Assembly: GCA_017983955.1 (NCBI GenBank)
Contig: JAGOAJ010000026.1
Span: forward strand, 1-39,818
Source of the DNA: Burkholderiaceae bacterium
GTDB taxonomy: Bacteria > Pseudomonadota > Gammaproteobacteria > Burkholderiales > Burkholderiaceae_B
Direction: 5' to 3'
Length of the DNA: 39,818 bases
Part shown: piece by piece, positions 25,552 through 34,554 of the stretch
Layout of the letters: each line of letters begins with the position of its first letter
Position numbering within the stretch: position 1 is the stretch's first letter
Made by a program: the position numbers and the translations under genes
The notes under the pieces: model-generated
What the model saw: the letters and a program-made list of their open reading frames with translations, nothing else
Database searches by the model: none
What the model was told of the DNA's origin: nothing

Positions 25552-26511
25552 ATGAAACTAAACAAGTGGATCACCAGCGCTGCCCTGACTGCAGCGTTTA
25601 TGGTTACTGGCCCCGCTCAGGCACAAAAAGCAGAGTTCATCAATATCCTTACGGGCGGCCAAAGCGGCGTTTACTACCCGCTGGGCGTAGCGTTGTCGCA
25701 AATTTACGCGAAAGCCATACCTAACGTGAAATCCACTGCTCAGGTGACCAAGGCCTCGGCAGAAAACATGAACTTGCTGCAAGCTGGTCGTGGAGAATTG
25801 GCGCTGGCACTGGCTGACTCGGTATCGGACGCCTGGAAAGGCGACGCTGAAGCCGGTTTCACCAAGCCGCTGGACAAGCTGCGTGGCTTATCTGCCACCT
25901 ATAACAACTACATCCAAATCGTCGCCAACGCCGACGCAGGCATCAATACCTTGGCTGACCTCAAGGGCAAGCGTATTTCAGTAGGCGCTGCGCGCTCGGG
26001 TACGGAACTGAATGCCCGCGCCATATTGAAGGCCGCCGGCTTAAGCTACGCCGATCTTTCCAAGGTGGAATACCTGCCTTTTGGCGAGTCGGTCGAATTG
26101 ATGAAAAACCGTCAGCTGGACGCTACCTTGCAGTCCGCTGGTCTGGGCGTATCCTCTATCCGCGACTTGGCCACCTCGGTCAAGATCGTAGTCGTGCCAG
26201 TACCTGCTGAAGTGGTCAAAAACGTAGGTGACGATGCCTACCAGGTCGCTATTATTCCCGCTGGCACCTATGAGGGTCAGGACGTGGACATGCCTACCGC
26301 AGCCATCCCCAACTTCCTGGTAACGCACTCCGGTGTTTCCGATGACCTGGCCTATGCCATGACGAAAGCACTGTACGAAAACCTTGATGGAATGTATGCC
26401 GCACACAATGCAGCCAAGGCCATCAAGCTGGAGAATGCAGTCAAAGGCATGCCCGTACCTATACATCCAGGTGCCGAACGTTATTACAAAGAAAAAGGCG
26501 TGATTCAGTAA
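25552..26511 (+). CDS. TRAP transporter solute-binding protein, TAXI family
   Basis: 319-residue periplasmic receptor of the TAXI family. A Sec signal peptide with cleavage at AQA-Q precedes EFINILTGGQSGVYYPLGVALSQIY, the family start motif. QATKASAENMNLL-like and LKGKRISVGAARSGTELNARAIL-like segments also fit. ATG 25552 has GGAGA eight bases upstream; the longer frame to 25468 lacks a site. It delivers ligand to the fused membrane protein encoded 118 bases downstream. TAXI ligands are often glutamate-like or other carboxylates; the ligand here is unknown. Confidence 0.92.
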   Translation: MKLNKWITSAALTAAFMVTGPAQAQKAEFINILTGGQSGVYYPLGVALSQIYAKAIPNVKSTAQVTKASAENMNLLQAGRGELALALADSVSDAWKGDAEAGFTKPLDKLRGLSATYNNYIQIVANADAGINTLADLKGKRISVGAARSGTELNARAILKAAGLSYADLSKVEYLPFGESVELMKNRQLDATLQSAGLGVSSIRDLATSVKIVVVPVPAEVVKNVGDDAYQVAIIPAGTYEGQDVDMPTAAIPNFLVTHSGVSDDLAYAMTKALYENLDGMYAAHNAAKAIKLENAVKGMPVPIHPGAERYYKEKGVIQ

Positions 26512-26574
26512 TCACCGTACACGCCATGTTCCGCTACGCGACCTTACCCAGGATGCGTAGCGCTGCTAGCCCTC

Positions 26575-26605
26575 CGGTTCCGGCCTAAACGCCCGAACCG
26601 TTTTT
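26575..26605 (+). terminator. Terminator between the TAXI receptor and TRAP permease genes
   Basis: CGGTTC (26575-26580) pairs with GAACCG (26595-26600), continued by GGC (26582-26584) with GCC (26591-26593) across one C-C mismatch, with a 6-base loop and TTTTT at 26601-26605. It lies inside the transporter operon, so it probably reduces expression of the membrane part relative to the receptor. Confidence 0.75.
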
Positions 26606-26629
26606 CCGTACCCATTGCCCGGACTTCTC

Positions 26630-28657
26630 ATGAGCACACCCTCAGCCCCAGCCCCAGATCAGCCCTTCGAGGATATGCCGCGCGTTGTTTTCTGGATAGC
26701 CGTCGCATTTTCTTGCTTCCAAGTCTACACCGCCGCTTTCAGCCCTCTATCCAGCCAAGTTGTACGTGCCATACACGTAGGCTTTGTACTGTTTATGATA
26801 TTCACGCTATACCCCAACTTTTTTGGCCTGAAAACCAAAGCACTGGGGTGGCTGCTGGGTATAGTGGGTTTTGTCACCAGCTTTTATCACTGGGTTTATG
26901 AGTCTGACCTGACAGCACGCGCCGGTGAAATGACCAACGCCGATATGGTTATAGGCATCATCACCATCGTGCTGGTGTTCGAAGCCACGCGTCGCATGAT
27001 GGGCTGGGCCTTGCCGTTAATTTGCGGCATGTTCCTGCTGTATGGCCTGTTTGGCGAGTTTCTGCCTGGCGTACTGGCGCATCGTGGCTATGGCTTTGAC
27101 CAAATCGTCAGCACCATGAGCTTTGGCGTGGAAGGCATTTACGGCACACCCACCTATGTGTCGTCCACGTACATATTCCTGTTTATTCTATTTGGGTCAT
27201 TCCTGGAGCAGGCGGGCATGATTGCCCTGTTCAGCGACTTCGCCATGGGTATGGTGGGTCACAGCAGGGGCGGGCCAGCCAAGGTATCCGTGATTAGTTC
27301 TGGGCTGATGGGCACCATCAACGGTTCGGGCGTGGCCAACGTGGTTACCACCGGTCAGTTCACTATTCCCCTGATGAAACGCTTTGGCTATTCGTCGGCC
27401 TTCGCTGGTGGTGTAGAAGCCACGGCCAGCATGGGCGGGCAAATCATGCCGCCCGTCATGGGCGCCGTGGCCTTTATTATGGCCGAAACTATCAACGTAC
27501 CCTACGTTGAAATTGTCAAAGCCGCAGTCATTCCTGCCATCCTGTATTTCCTGACCGCCTTCTGGACGGTGCATCTGGAAGCTGGCCGCAAAAACCTGCT
27601 AGGCCTGGCCAAAGAAGACTGCCCCGATCCTTGGGCGGCCGTCAAACTGCGCTGGTACCTGCTAATTCCCCTGATCGGTCTGGTGGCCTTGCTGTTCTCC
27701 GGCTACACCCCGCTATTCTCGGGTACGGTAGGTTTGGGCCTGACAGTCATCCTGATCTTCGGCGCTGCCGTTATTAGCGGGGCTTCAAATAACGTCCTGC
27801 GCTATTTGTTCTGGGTCTTGCTAGGTATCGCGTGTACTGGCTTCATAGAGTTCGGCGTTATTACCTTCTTTGCAATCTCTGCCTTTCTAGCTGCTGTACT
27901 GCTATTACGTCGCGGCGGCACAGACGTGCTGAAATCGGCGATTAAGGCACTGGCCGATGGCGCGCGCCACGCCTTGCCGGTTGCCATCGCTTGCGCTCTA
28001 GTGGGTGTAATTATCGGCATCATCAACCTGACCGGTGTAGCCGCCGAATTCGGCGGCCAGGTTATCGCCATCGGTGAAGACAACCTGTTCCTGGCGTTGT
28101 TCTTAACCATGATCACGTGTCTGGTGCTGGGCATGGGCATACCTACCATCCCTAACTACATCATTACCAGTTCGCTGGCTGCACCCATTCTGCTTAAGCT
28201 GGGCGTACCTTTGATTGTGTCGCACATGTTTGTGTTTTACTTCGGCATCATGGCTGACTTAACACCGCCTGTAGCGCTAGCGGCCTTTGCTGCCGCACCC
28301 ATTGCGCGTGAAACCGGTCTAAAAATTAGCATACAGGCATTACGTGTAGCAGTGGCAGGCTTTGTTGTGCCCTACATGGCGGTATATTCCCCTGCGCTGA
28401 TGCTACAAGGCGGCACCGCCATGGACGTGGTCTATATCGTATTCAAAGCCGTTGTCGCTATTGGTCTGTGGGGTGCAGGCGCTACTGGCTTCCTGTTCAA
28501 ACCCTTAAGCTGGTTTGAGCGTGCTTATGTCATCGTCGCCGCAGGATTCTTGGTTGCCGCCTCGCCTATCTCCGATCAAATCGGGCTAGTCTTAACCGTG
28601 GCCTTCCTGATCTGGCACTACATAGGCACCCGCAAGGCCAAACTGGCTGCTGTCTGA
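26630..28657 (+). CDS. TRAP transporter fused DctQ-DctM membrane protein (TAXI type)
   Basis: 675-residue inner-membrane protein with about 16 hydrophobic segments. The N-terminal third corresponds to the small DctQ-like subunit and the rest to the DctM channel, the usual fusion in TAXI systems. Conserved stretches include GSGVANVVTTGQFTIPLMKRFGY near residues 225-250 and MGMGIPTIPNYIITSSLAAPIL near 500-520. ATG 26630 is chosen; a TTG at 26615 is the alternative, and the ribosome-binding site is weak. Its stop overlaps the DUF1850 ATG by one base (TGATG). It uses ion gradients, not ATP, to import the ligand bound by the TAXI receptor. Confidence 0.94.
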   Translation: MSTPSAPAPDQPFEDMPRVVFWIAVAFSCFQVYTAAFSPLSSQVVRAIHVGFVLFMIFTLYPNFFGLKTKALGWLLGIVGFVTSFYHWVYESDLTARAGEMTNADMVIGIITIVLVFEATRRMMGWALPLICGMFLLYGLFGEFLPGVLAHRGYGFDQIVSTMSFGVEGIYGTPTYVSSTYIFLFILFGSFLEQAGMIALFSDFAMGMVGHSRGGPAKVSVISSGLMGTINGSGVANVVTTGQFTIPLMKRFGYSSAFAGGVEATASMGGQIMPPVMGAVAFIMAETINVPYVEIVKAAVIPAILYFLTAFWTVHLEAGRKNLLGLAKEDCPDPWAAVKLRWYLLIPLIGLVALLFSGYTPLFSGTVGLGLTVILIFGAAVISGASNNVLRYLFWVLLGIACTGFIEFGVITFFAISAFLAAVLLLRRGGTDVLKSAIKALADGARHALPVAIACALVGVIIGIINLTGVAAEFGGQVIAIGEDNLFLALFLTMITCLVLGMGIPTIPNYIITSSLAAPILLKLGVPLIVSHMFVFYFGIMADLTPPVALAAFAAAPIARETGLKISIQALRVAVAGFVVPYMAVYSPALMLQGGTAMDVVYIVFKAVVAIGLWGAGATGFLFKPLSWFERAYVIVAAGFLVAASPISDQIGLVLTVAFLIWHYIGTRKAKLAAV

Positions 28658-29079
28658 TGTCACTGGCATTAGCCGGATTCGGGGTGTGTCTGGCGCTGGC
28701 AACAGCGCCAGACACACCCCGTTATTTTCCTGTCCAGGCGTTCACCTTGGCTTGGACGCATTCCATAGAAAAAACCCGCTGGGAAGAGGACTACACCGTC
28801 ACGCCCCCAACGAGCCCGAACCAGCCGCCTATATTGATGGCAGGGGCCGCCAGGGTGCATGGATCGGCAGCCGGCATGGAGCCGCCACCTGATGCCGTAC
28901 TGCGTGACGGCTGGTATGAATACCAGCCTAGCGGGCAACTGCCTGCACAACTACGATTGACCCGTTCTGGCTATACGGCCGACTACGAATGGTGCGTGCA
29001 GGGAAGATGTCGCCCCATGACGGACATTATGCCCACCGACGGCGGTATTACCCTGCTGTATGCTTGTCGCCAGCCATAA
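28657..29079 (+). CDS. DUF1850 domain protein, TAXI-TRAP accessory
   Basis: 140-residue protein starting with a short hydrophobic segment (MSLALAGFGVCLALATA) that may export or anchor it. The DUF1850 pattern follows: FTLAWTHSIEKTRWEEDY and GSAAGMEPPPDAVLRDGWYEY. DUF1850 genes commonly follow TAXI-TRAP permease genes; their role is unknown. The ATG shares one base with the permease stop. The codons for residues 9-21 form a perfect hairpin (28680-28721), described separately. It converges with the lipoprotein gene, ending 25 bases before it. Confidence 0.85.
   Translation: MSLALAGFGVCLALATAPDTPRYFPVQAFTLAWTHSIEKTRWEEDYTVTPPTSPNQPPILMAGAARVHGSAAGMEPPPDAVLRDGWYEYQPSGQLPAQLRLTRSGYTADYEWCVQGRCRPMTDIMPTDGGITLLYACRQP
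28680..28721 (+). repeat. Perfect 19-bp inverted repeat with GCAA loop inside the DUF1850 gene
   Basis: The arm starting C then GGGGTGTGTCTGGCGCTG (28680-28698) is matched base for base by CAGCGCCAGACACACCCC then G (28703-28721), with loop GCAA (28699-28702), a GNRA-type tetraloop. It begins 23 bases after the DUF1850 ATG. As RNA it would be an exceptionally stable stem. No long T-tract follows (GTTATTTTCC), so simple termination is not the obvious role. Confidence 0.9.
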
Positions 29080-29104
29080 AACAGCCTAGCTTACGCCCGT
29101 CACC

Positions 29105-29743
29105 CTATTGCTTTAACGGCGCGTGCTGCAAGGTCCATGCAATCAACTGTGTCGCCAAGGCATCGGCCGCCAGACCAAAAGCTGTCACCACTTCCGGCAC
29201 TTTCGTGCCATCCACAGCGTGCTGCACCGTAAAACGCCTAGACGCCAAGGTGCGTTTACCATCGGCCTGCACCATGCTGGCGTCTAACTGAATGTGGACA
29301 ACTGGCCCGCTATCGCCATAGACCACCTGAAACTGGGTCAAATCTCCCGTTAACTCCACGTCATAAAGCAAGCGACTACTATCGCTGCTAACCACTAACA
29401 TAGGTGCTTGTACGCGGTACGCATCCACCAGGTGGTCGCGCAACATCACAGGGGCAACATCGCTCCAGCGGGCGCCCTGATACACACTGATGGCATCGCC
29501 AGGCGGCTGCACCAGGATGCGCTGGCTATTGATTAGCTGACTGCTATAAGGCGTATCTACGCGCAATGCCCAGCTAGCCGCATGCTGAGCACCGACGTTG
29601 GATGCATCAGAGGTTTGCGCCGTAACGACAGGCAGCTGATACACCGTCAGAGTTTTCGATGCAGGCAAAACCGAACAAGCAGACAACACCACGACGGATA
29701 GCGCCAGCACCAGCCGAGCAGATAATGAAGCATAAAATTTCAC
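29105..29743 (-). CDS. ABC-type transport auxiliary lipoprotein (PqiC/MlaB-operon type)
   Basis: 212-residue predicted lipoprotein. The signal ends in the lipobox LSAC with Cys23 as the lipidated residue. The mature part, from LTVYQLPV, matches the ABC-type auxiliary lipoprotein family that accompanies MCE transport systems. It overlaps the MlaD gene as ATGA and is the last gene of the operon. It probably sits in the outer membrane facing the periplasm and helps pass lipids between membranes. Confidence 0.85.
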   Translation of the reverse strand: MKFYASLSARLVLALSVVVLSACSVLPASKTLTVYQLPVVTAQTSDASNVGAQHAASWALRVDTPYSSQLINSQRILVQPPGDAISVYQGARWSDVAPVMLRDHLVDAYRVQAPMLVVSSDSSRLLYDVELTGDLTQFQVVYGDSGPVVHIQLDASMVQADGKRTLASRRFTVQHAVDGTKVPEVVTAFGLAADALATQLIAWTLQHAPLKQ

Positions 29744-30678
29744 GGCTGGAACTCCTGTATTTTTTCCCGACCCAGTAAATAATTTGCCGGATTGTCGTCC
29801 AATTTACGCGTCACTGTTTGTATGGCGCCCAGTGTTTCACGCAAGGCCTGTAATGTTGGTCCCAATTGGCTAAGGCCATCTGCACCCTGCCCCACTGCCG
29901 CTTGATTGTCCTCGATCAGGCGGGCTAGGCTAGCACTGGTTTTATCCAGGGATGCCATGGCCCTTTGGGCGTGTTCCAAGGTTGCAACACCCTGTTTGCT
30001 AACCAACGCATTACTGTTATCCATTAACGTTGCAGCACGGCCAAACGCCTGCGTGGCCGACTCGGTAACCTGGGTTAGTGATGCCATCAACCCCTGCATA
30101 TCGTTGCGTTGCTCGGCAAATGCGCCCATGACCTGCTCCAGATGCTCCAGGGTTTTACTTAGGTTCTGGGCATTTTCAGGCGATAGTATGTGCTTGGCAT
30201 TGGAAATCAGCTCGCTGATATTGGTCATCAGGTCGTCACCTCCGGCCAGCAACTGACTTAAAGGTGACTTGGACGCCACAATAATCGGGTCGCTACCCGC
30301 AGGCGCAGTCAGTAAAGGACTGCCAGGCGTACCGCCGCTAAGTTCTATCACCGACACCCCGGTAATTCCGGTCAAGACTAGACGTGCGCGAGTGTCCTGA
30401 GTGACTGGAATATTGCCATCTATTCGTATACGCGCCCTGACCGCACTAAGGTCGGCTGGATCCAGGCCTAGACTGATAACATCGCCTATGCGTATGCCGT
30501 TATATTGCACGGCGCTGCCTTTAGACAGGCCACGCACTGCCTCGTTAAAGACAACGGTGTAATTGCGAACGTCGCTTTCATTCTTCGACTTGGCCAACCA
30601 CAGTGCAAACAGCACCGCCGCCGTACAAACCACCAGGGTAAATAATCCTATTAGCACATGATGTGCGCGTGGTTCCAT
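29740..30678 (-). CDS. MlaD family MCE-domain protein
   Basis: 312-residue MCE protein. One N-terminal transmembrane helix (VLIGLFTLVVCTAAVLFALWLA, residues 8-29) is followed by the MCE domain at about 40-120 (YTVVFNEAVRGLSKGSAVQYNGIRIGDV, then LVLTGITGVSVIEL). The long C-terminal half is helical (from about residue 165, rich in Leu/Ala/Gln), longer than in canonical MlaD (about 180 residues). MCE proteins form hexameric lipid channels in the periplasm. Its ATG shares one base with the MlaF-like stop. Confidence 0.9.
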   Translation of the reverse strand: MEPRAHHVLIGLFTLVVCTAAVLFALWLAKSKNESDVRNYTVVFNEAVRGLSKGSAVQYNGIRIGDVISLGLDPADLSAVRARIRIDGNIPVTQDTRARLVLTGITGVSVIELSGGTPGSPLLTAPAGSDPIIVASKSPLSQLLAGGDDLMTNISELISNAKHILSPENAQNLSKTLEHLEQVMGAFAEQRNDMQGLMASLTQVTESATQAFGRAATLMDNSNALVSKQGVATLEHAQRAMASLDKTSASLARLIEDNQAAVGQGADGLSQLGPTLQALRETLGAIQTVTRKLDDNPANYLLGREKIQEFQP

Positions 30679-31487
30679 TATGTCTGCTCCAGTGCTTTAC
30701 GTCCGGCATCCTGCGCGGCCCGGCCCCTAGGGCCATGAAAATAATCGTGTATCCAGTCATTGTCCACGTCCTGCACCACGTCCAACCTATCAGCCACCAA
30801 CACACGCCGGTCAGACAACACCGCCACGCGATCGCAAATGGCATACAGGGTATCCAGGTCGTGGGTGACCAGAAACACGGTGAAGCCTAAAGCGCCCCTT
30901 AGGGTCAAGATCAACTGATCAAAGGCCCCAGCACCTATAGGATCCAAGCCAGCCGTGGGCTCATCCAGGAAAAGGATATCGGGATCCAAGGCTAAAGCAC
31001 GGGCCAGGGCGGCCCGTTTCACCATGCCGCCAGATAGTTCGGCGGGATATTTGGCCCCCGCGTTGGCGGGCAAACCAGCCAACGCCAGCTTCATGCCAGC
31101 TAAGTGTTCGGCATCGCTGCGGTTTAAGCCTGCGTGCTCAATTAACGGCATGGCCACGTTTTCAGTGACGGTAAGCGAAGAAAACAAGGCGCCGCGCTGA
31201 AACAAGACACCAAAACGGCGCTCGACCAGCGAGCGCTGCGACTCTGACAAGTTCAGCATATCCTGACCAAAGACGCTGACGCTGCCTTGGCTGGGCCGTT
31301 GCAAACCCACAATAGACCTTAACAGCACCGACTTGCCTGTGCCTGAACCGCCAACTACACCCAGGATTTCACCACGGCGCACATCCAAATCCAGATTATC
31401 GTGAACCACATGGTCGCCGAATTGATTCCTTAAGCCCCGCACCTGTATAACGGATGCGTCTTCACTAGCGGATTGCGGATCTACCAT
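30678..31487 (-). CDS. MlaF family ABC ATPase
   Basis: 269-residue ATPase of a lipid-transport ABC system. Walker A GGSGTGKS is at residues 46-53, the signature SGGMVKRAALARA near 145-157 and Walker B ILFLDEP near 170, followed by TAGLDPIG; the KR in the signature is typical of the MlaF group. The H-loop is LVTHDLDTL. The gene overlaps the MlaE-like gene by seven bases. It drives the MlaE-MlaD complex. Confidence 0.92.
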   Translation of the reverse strand: MVDPQSASEDASVIQVRGLRNQFGDHVVHDNLDLDVRRGEILGVVGGSGTGKSVLLRSIVGLQRPSQGSVSVFGQDMLNLSESQRSLVERRFGVLFQRGALFSSLTVTENVAMPLIEHAGLNRSDAEHLAGMKLALAGLPANAGAKYPAELSGGMVKRAALARALALDPDILFLDEPTAGLDPIGAGAFDQLILTLRGALGFTVFLVTHDLDTLYAICDRVAVLSDRRVLVADRLDVVQDVDNDWIHDYFHGPRGRAAQDAGRKALEQT

Positions 31488-32635
31488 CCCATCTCCATAA
31501 AGAACAGCGCGGCCAAAGCATCCAGCAAGATCACCACAAAAATAGAATGCACCACCGCTGATGTAGTGTGCTCACCCACGGACTGGGCACTGCCACTGAC
31601 CTTAAAGCCTTCCAAACACCCTATGATGGCGATCAAAAAGGCAAATACCGGCGCCTTGGACATGCCTATAAAAAAGTGAGTTACGTCTATGTCTTCCCTG
31701 AAAATAGTGAAGAACATGGTGGGTGAGATATCCAGCGATAAAGCGCAAACCAGCACGCCGCCAAATATGCCTGAGACCATGCCAATAAATGTCAAGATGG
31801 GCATGGCCAACAGCATGGCAAACACCCTGGGCAACACCAGCAACACAATGGGATCCAGCCCCTGCACCCGTATGGCGTCGATTTCCTCGTTTGCCTTCAT
31901 GGACCCCAGTTGCGCCGTAAAGGCACTGGCTGTTCGGCCAGCCATCAGTATTGCCGTCAGTAAGACAGCAAATTCCCGCAAAAAGGAAAACCCCACCAGG
32001 TTGACGGTATATATGCTGGCGCCAAAATCGGCCAATATGGTCGCGCCCAGGAAAGCCACCACTGCCCCGACCAAAAACGTCAGCAAGGCGATAATCGGAA
32101 CAGCGTTAAGCGTCGTTTCTTCGATTTGGGCGACTATGGCTGTGGGCCGCCACTGCGATGGCCGCAACACATTGCGCGCCAAGGCTTCCAGAACCAGGCC
32201 TGCAAAGCCCAGCAGCTCTATGGTTTGCTTCCAAAGCGCCTCGCCAGACACGCCTACACGCACCAGCAAATCAGTAATCACAGACCGCGGCTTGGTGACC
32301 TGATGCTGATCCGCATCCTGCATCGCCTGGGCCACGCTTAGCAACAAGGCGCTGCGTTCGGGGCTAAGCCCTGCGCCTGGTTGGGCAGCCGCCTGAACCG
32401 CATCCGGCCCCAATAAGGCACACAGCCGTTCGGCCCCTGCCGTGTCCAGCGCCGTAATGCCCTGCAGGTTAATGCTGCCAGTTGCCTGTTCGGGGCTGGC
32501 AGCAGCGTCATGCAAGGCATGGATTTGTCGGCTAATGGCCTGGAAGTTCGCGATCACCCAGTCACCTTGCGCCACCAGGGTGTCACCCGATGGTGCCAAG
32601 GACAGAAAGTCAGCCGTAGAGTTATTGGTATTCAT
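31481..32635 (-). CDS. MlaE family permease with N-terminal STAS domain
   Basis: 384-residue permease. An N-terminal STAS domain (about residues 10-110, with GDWVIANFQAISRQI and LQGITALDTAGAERL) is fused to the MlaE membrane domain, where SVIQIEETTLNAV-like and GRTASAFTAQLGSMKANEEIDAIRVQGLDP segments carry the family signature. About five or six transmembrane helices follow. In canonical Mla the STAS part is a separate protein, MlaB; here it is fused. Its ATG overlaps the stop of the phosphodiesterase gene. It forms the inner-membrane core of the lipid transporter. Confidence 0.9.
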   Translation of the reverse strand: MNTNNSTADFLSLAPSGDTLVAQGDWVIANFQAISRQIHALHDAAASPEQATGSINLQGITALDTAGAERLCALLGPDAVQAAAQPGAGLSPERSALLLSVAQAMQDADQHQVTKPRSVITDLLVRVGVSGEALWKQTIELLGFAGLVLEALARNVLRPSQWRPTAIVAQIEETTLNAVPIIALLTFLVGAVVAFLGATILADFGASIYTVNLVGFSFLREFAVLLTAILMAGRTASAFTAQLGSMKANEEIDAIRVQGLDPIVLLVLPRVFAMLLAMPILTFIGMVSGIFGGVLVCALSLDISPTMFFTIFREDIDVTHFFIGMSKAPVFAFLIAIIGCLEGFKVSGSAQSVGEHTTSAVVHSIFVVILLDALAALFFMEMGW

Positions 32636-33195
32636 GGTGCCGCCGCCACGCTGGCCAGCACCTGATAATAGGAACCATCTGTTTGCGGGGTCGAAGCCAC
32701 CAGTACGGCTGCCCCCGACACCCAGCTAATGGGCGGACAAGGTATATCCTGACCCGGTCCGGCATTGCGCAACAACGAAACATGCGGTCTAAAGGGGGTT
32801 TCTGGACGCGTCCAGCCCAAGCCCACCAACTGATCCCACAAGCGGTCATAGACGCCATACAACCATTCTGGCTGATCAGGGTCGGGACCCGCCCACACCA
32901 CGCCAGGCCCACGAAAGCATCCAGTACGGCGCAAGGTAATACGTCCCGTATCTACCGTCCATGCTTGCGCCGCCTGTATCAGTTCCCGAGTACGTTCCTG
33001 GGTGACATGCCCCAAAAAAGCCAAGGTCATGTGCAGGGTGTCGGCCTGCATCATGCGGCCACCACAAACATGATGGGCAGCACGCACGCAGTGCATGATG
33101 TCAGGCACGACATCGGGCGTAGGCCACAAGCCAAAGAAAAGACGACGTGGCGGCGCAGCGCCCTGTAGTTTTGTCGCATCGCGTATTGCTGTCAT
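32632..33195 (-). CDS. thpR: RNA 2',3'-cyclic phosphodiesterase (2H family, ThpR)
   Basis: 187-residue 2H phosphoesterase. The two catalytic histidine motifs are HMTL (His55) and HVSL (His138). RRLFFGLWPTPDV at residues 17-29 is the typical start. ThpR opens 2',3'-cyclic phosphates on RNA ends, also called 2'-5' RNA ligase. ATG 33195 is chosen because it overlaps the MFS stop as ATGA; the frame runs further to 33294 inside the MFS gene. It is sandwiched between a transporter gene and the Mla-type genes with overlaps at both ends. Confidence 0.9.
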   Translation of the reverse strand: MTAIRDATKLQGAAPPRRLFFGLWPTPDVVPDIMHCVRAAHHVCGGRMMQADTLHMTLAFLGHVTQERTRELIQAAQAWTVDTGRITLRRTGCFRGPGVVWAGPDPDQPEWLYGVYDRLWDQLVGLGWTRPETPFRPHVSLLRNAGPGQDIPCPPISWVSGAAVLVASTPQTDGSYYQVLASVAAAP

Positions 33196-34418
33196 TCCAT
33201 CTGTTCCCTTGTGGCGCACGCCATGCCTATCCGCCATGCAAGCAGCATGCCCAGTATGGCACAGCTGGCTGTGACTACCCAGGTCCAGTGCCAACCGCCT
33301 ACTAAGGTCGCCACGACCGCCACCACGGGCGGACCCACAAACTGACCTATCGCATTACATTGTTGCACCAGCCCTATGGTGGTGGGCGTGGTTTGTTGAC
33401 TGGGTGAAAAACGCACCGCCAAGATAAATAATACGGCAGGAATCAAACCGCCTACAGCAGAGAATATGACGACTGCCACCAACTGCCCTATTGCCGTCAG
33501 CCCCAGTCCAAATGCAAACAGAGCACACGCGGCCATCACTGCAAACGCCAGATACAGCAAACTCTGGGCTTGCCAACCTTTCTGCAGGGCGCGGCCAGCG
33601 ACCAAATTACCTATCAGGTTGGCGCCTGCCGCTATGGCGGTGAACAAACCGGCTTGCGTACCGGAAATACCGGCGGCATCATAAATAGATGGCAAGAAAC
33701 CAATCACCGTCGCCCACTGAAAGGTGTACAACCCAAAACTTACACCCACCAGCCAAACCTTGTGCGATGACAAGGTCAAGCGGGCTAGCTGCATCCAGGA
33801 CAGGGATGCTTCTGGTGCCCGCACCGGACCCGCCACCTGGTCGCTGTCCGATGGCAAAGCGCGCCAAATCACGACTGCCATCAACGTCGTCAACAAGGCC
33901 AACAATAACCACAAAACTCGCCAACTGGTCACCGCCAGCACCCACGAACCGCCCAACAAAATAATGGCCGTTCCTGCAGGCAGATAGCAGCTCCATACGC
34001 TTAACACCCGACTTAAATGAGCGGGCGCCACCAAGCGCTTGATCAGTCCCGGGGCTGGTATGGACACCATCAGAAAACCACAGCCTTCGGCCGCCCGCAC
34101 CAGCAGCATGGCAGATTCGGTATGCACATAAGCGCCTATGGCCGAGGCCGCGCTGATCAAAAGCAAACCCGTCAGCAAACAGCGACGCAAACCCATCTGT
34201 ATGGCAAGCAGCCCAGCCACCACGCCAAACAACATCCCTGCTGCTTGAACCAAAGACAGCAAAAAACCGGATTGCACCAGGCTTAAACCCAGTTCCTGCT
34301 GCAAGATCGGCAAAGCAGGCGGCAGTTTCCAGACATGCAAAGCGGCGCACACGCCTGCCAATACAACCAGATAGGCGATAGGATTAGAGTATGGTGACGC
34401 GGCTGGAGTAACTGTCAT
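33192..34418 (-). CDS. MFS transporter (CynX/NimT-like)
   Basis: 408-residue transporter with about 12 transmembrane segments. The loop between helices 2 and 3 appears as GLLAIQMGLRRCLL. LPILQQELGLSLVQSGFLLSLVQAAGMLFGVVAGLL near the N-terminus resembles the CynX/NimT branch, whose substrates include cyanate and organic anions. ATG 34418 has AAGGA five bases upstream, better than the frame start at 34439. It is the first gene of the overlapping six-gene operon. Substrate unknown. Confidence 0.85.
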   Translation of the reverse strand: MTVTPAASPYSNPIAYLVVLAGVCAALHVWKLPPALPILQQELGLSLVQSGFLLSLVQAAGMLFGVVAGLLAIQMGLRRCLLTGLLLISAASAIGAYVHTESAMLLVRAAEGCGFLMVSIPAPGLIKRLVAPAHLSRVLSVWSCYLPAGTAIILLGGSWVLAVTSWRVLWLLLALLTTLMAVVIWRALPSDSDQVAGPVRAPEASLSWMQLARLTLSSHKVWLVGVSFGLYTFQWATVIGFLPSIYDAAGISGTQAGLFTAIAAGANLIGNLVAGRALQKGWQAQSLLYLAFAVMAACALFAFGLGLTAIGQLVAVVIFSAVGGLIPAVLFILAVRFSPSQQTTPTTIGLVQQCNAIGQFVGPPVVAVVATLVGGWHWTWVVTASCAILGMLLAWRIGMACATREQME

Positions 34419-34554
34419 GTATTCCTTGGAAAAACACACTGATATTACTGCACATCAAGCCCCAAGCCTGGCCTAGGCAACATGGCCAGTACACCGCAGA
34501 CGTCCCTGGGCCGATACAATGCACACTGCACATCAATAGCCCGGAGTATCCCGC

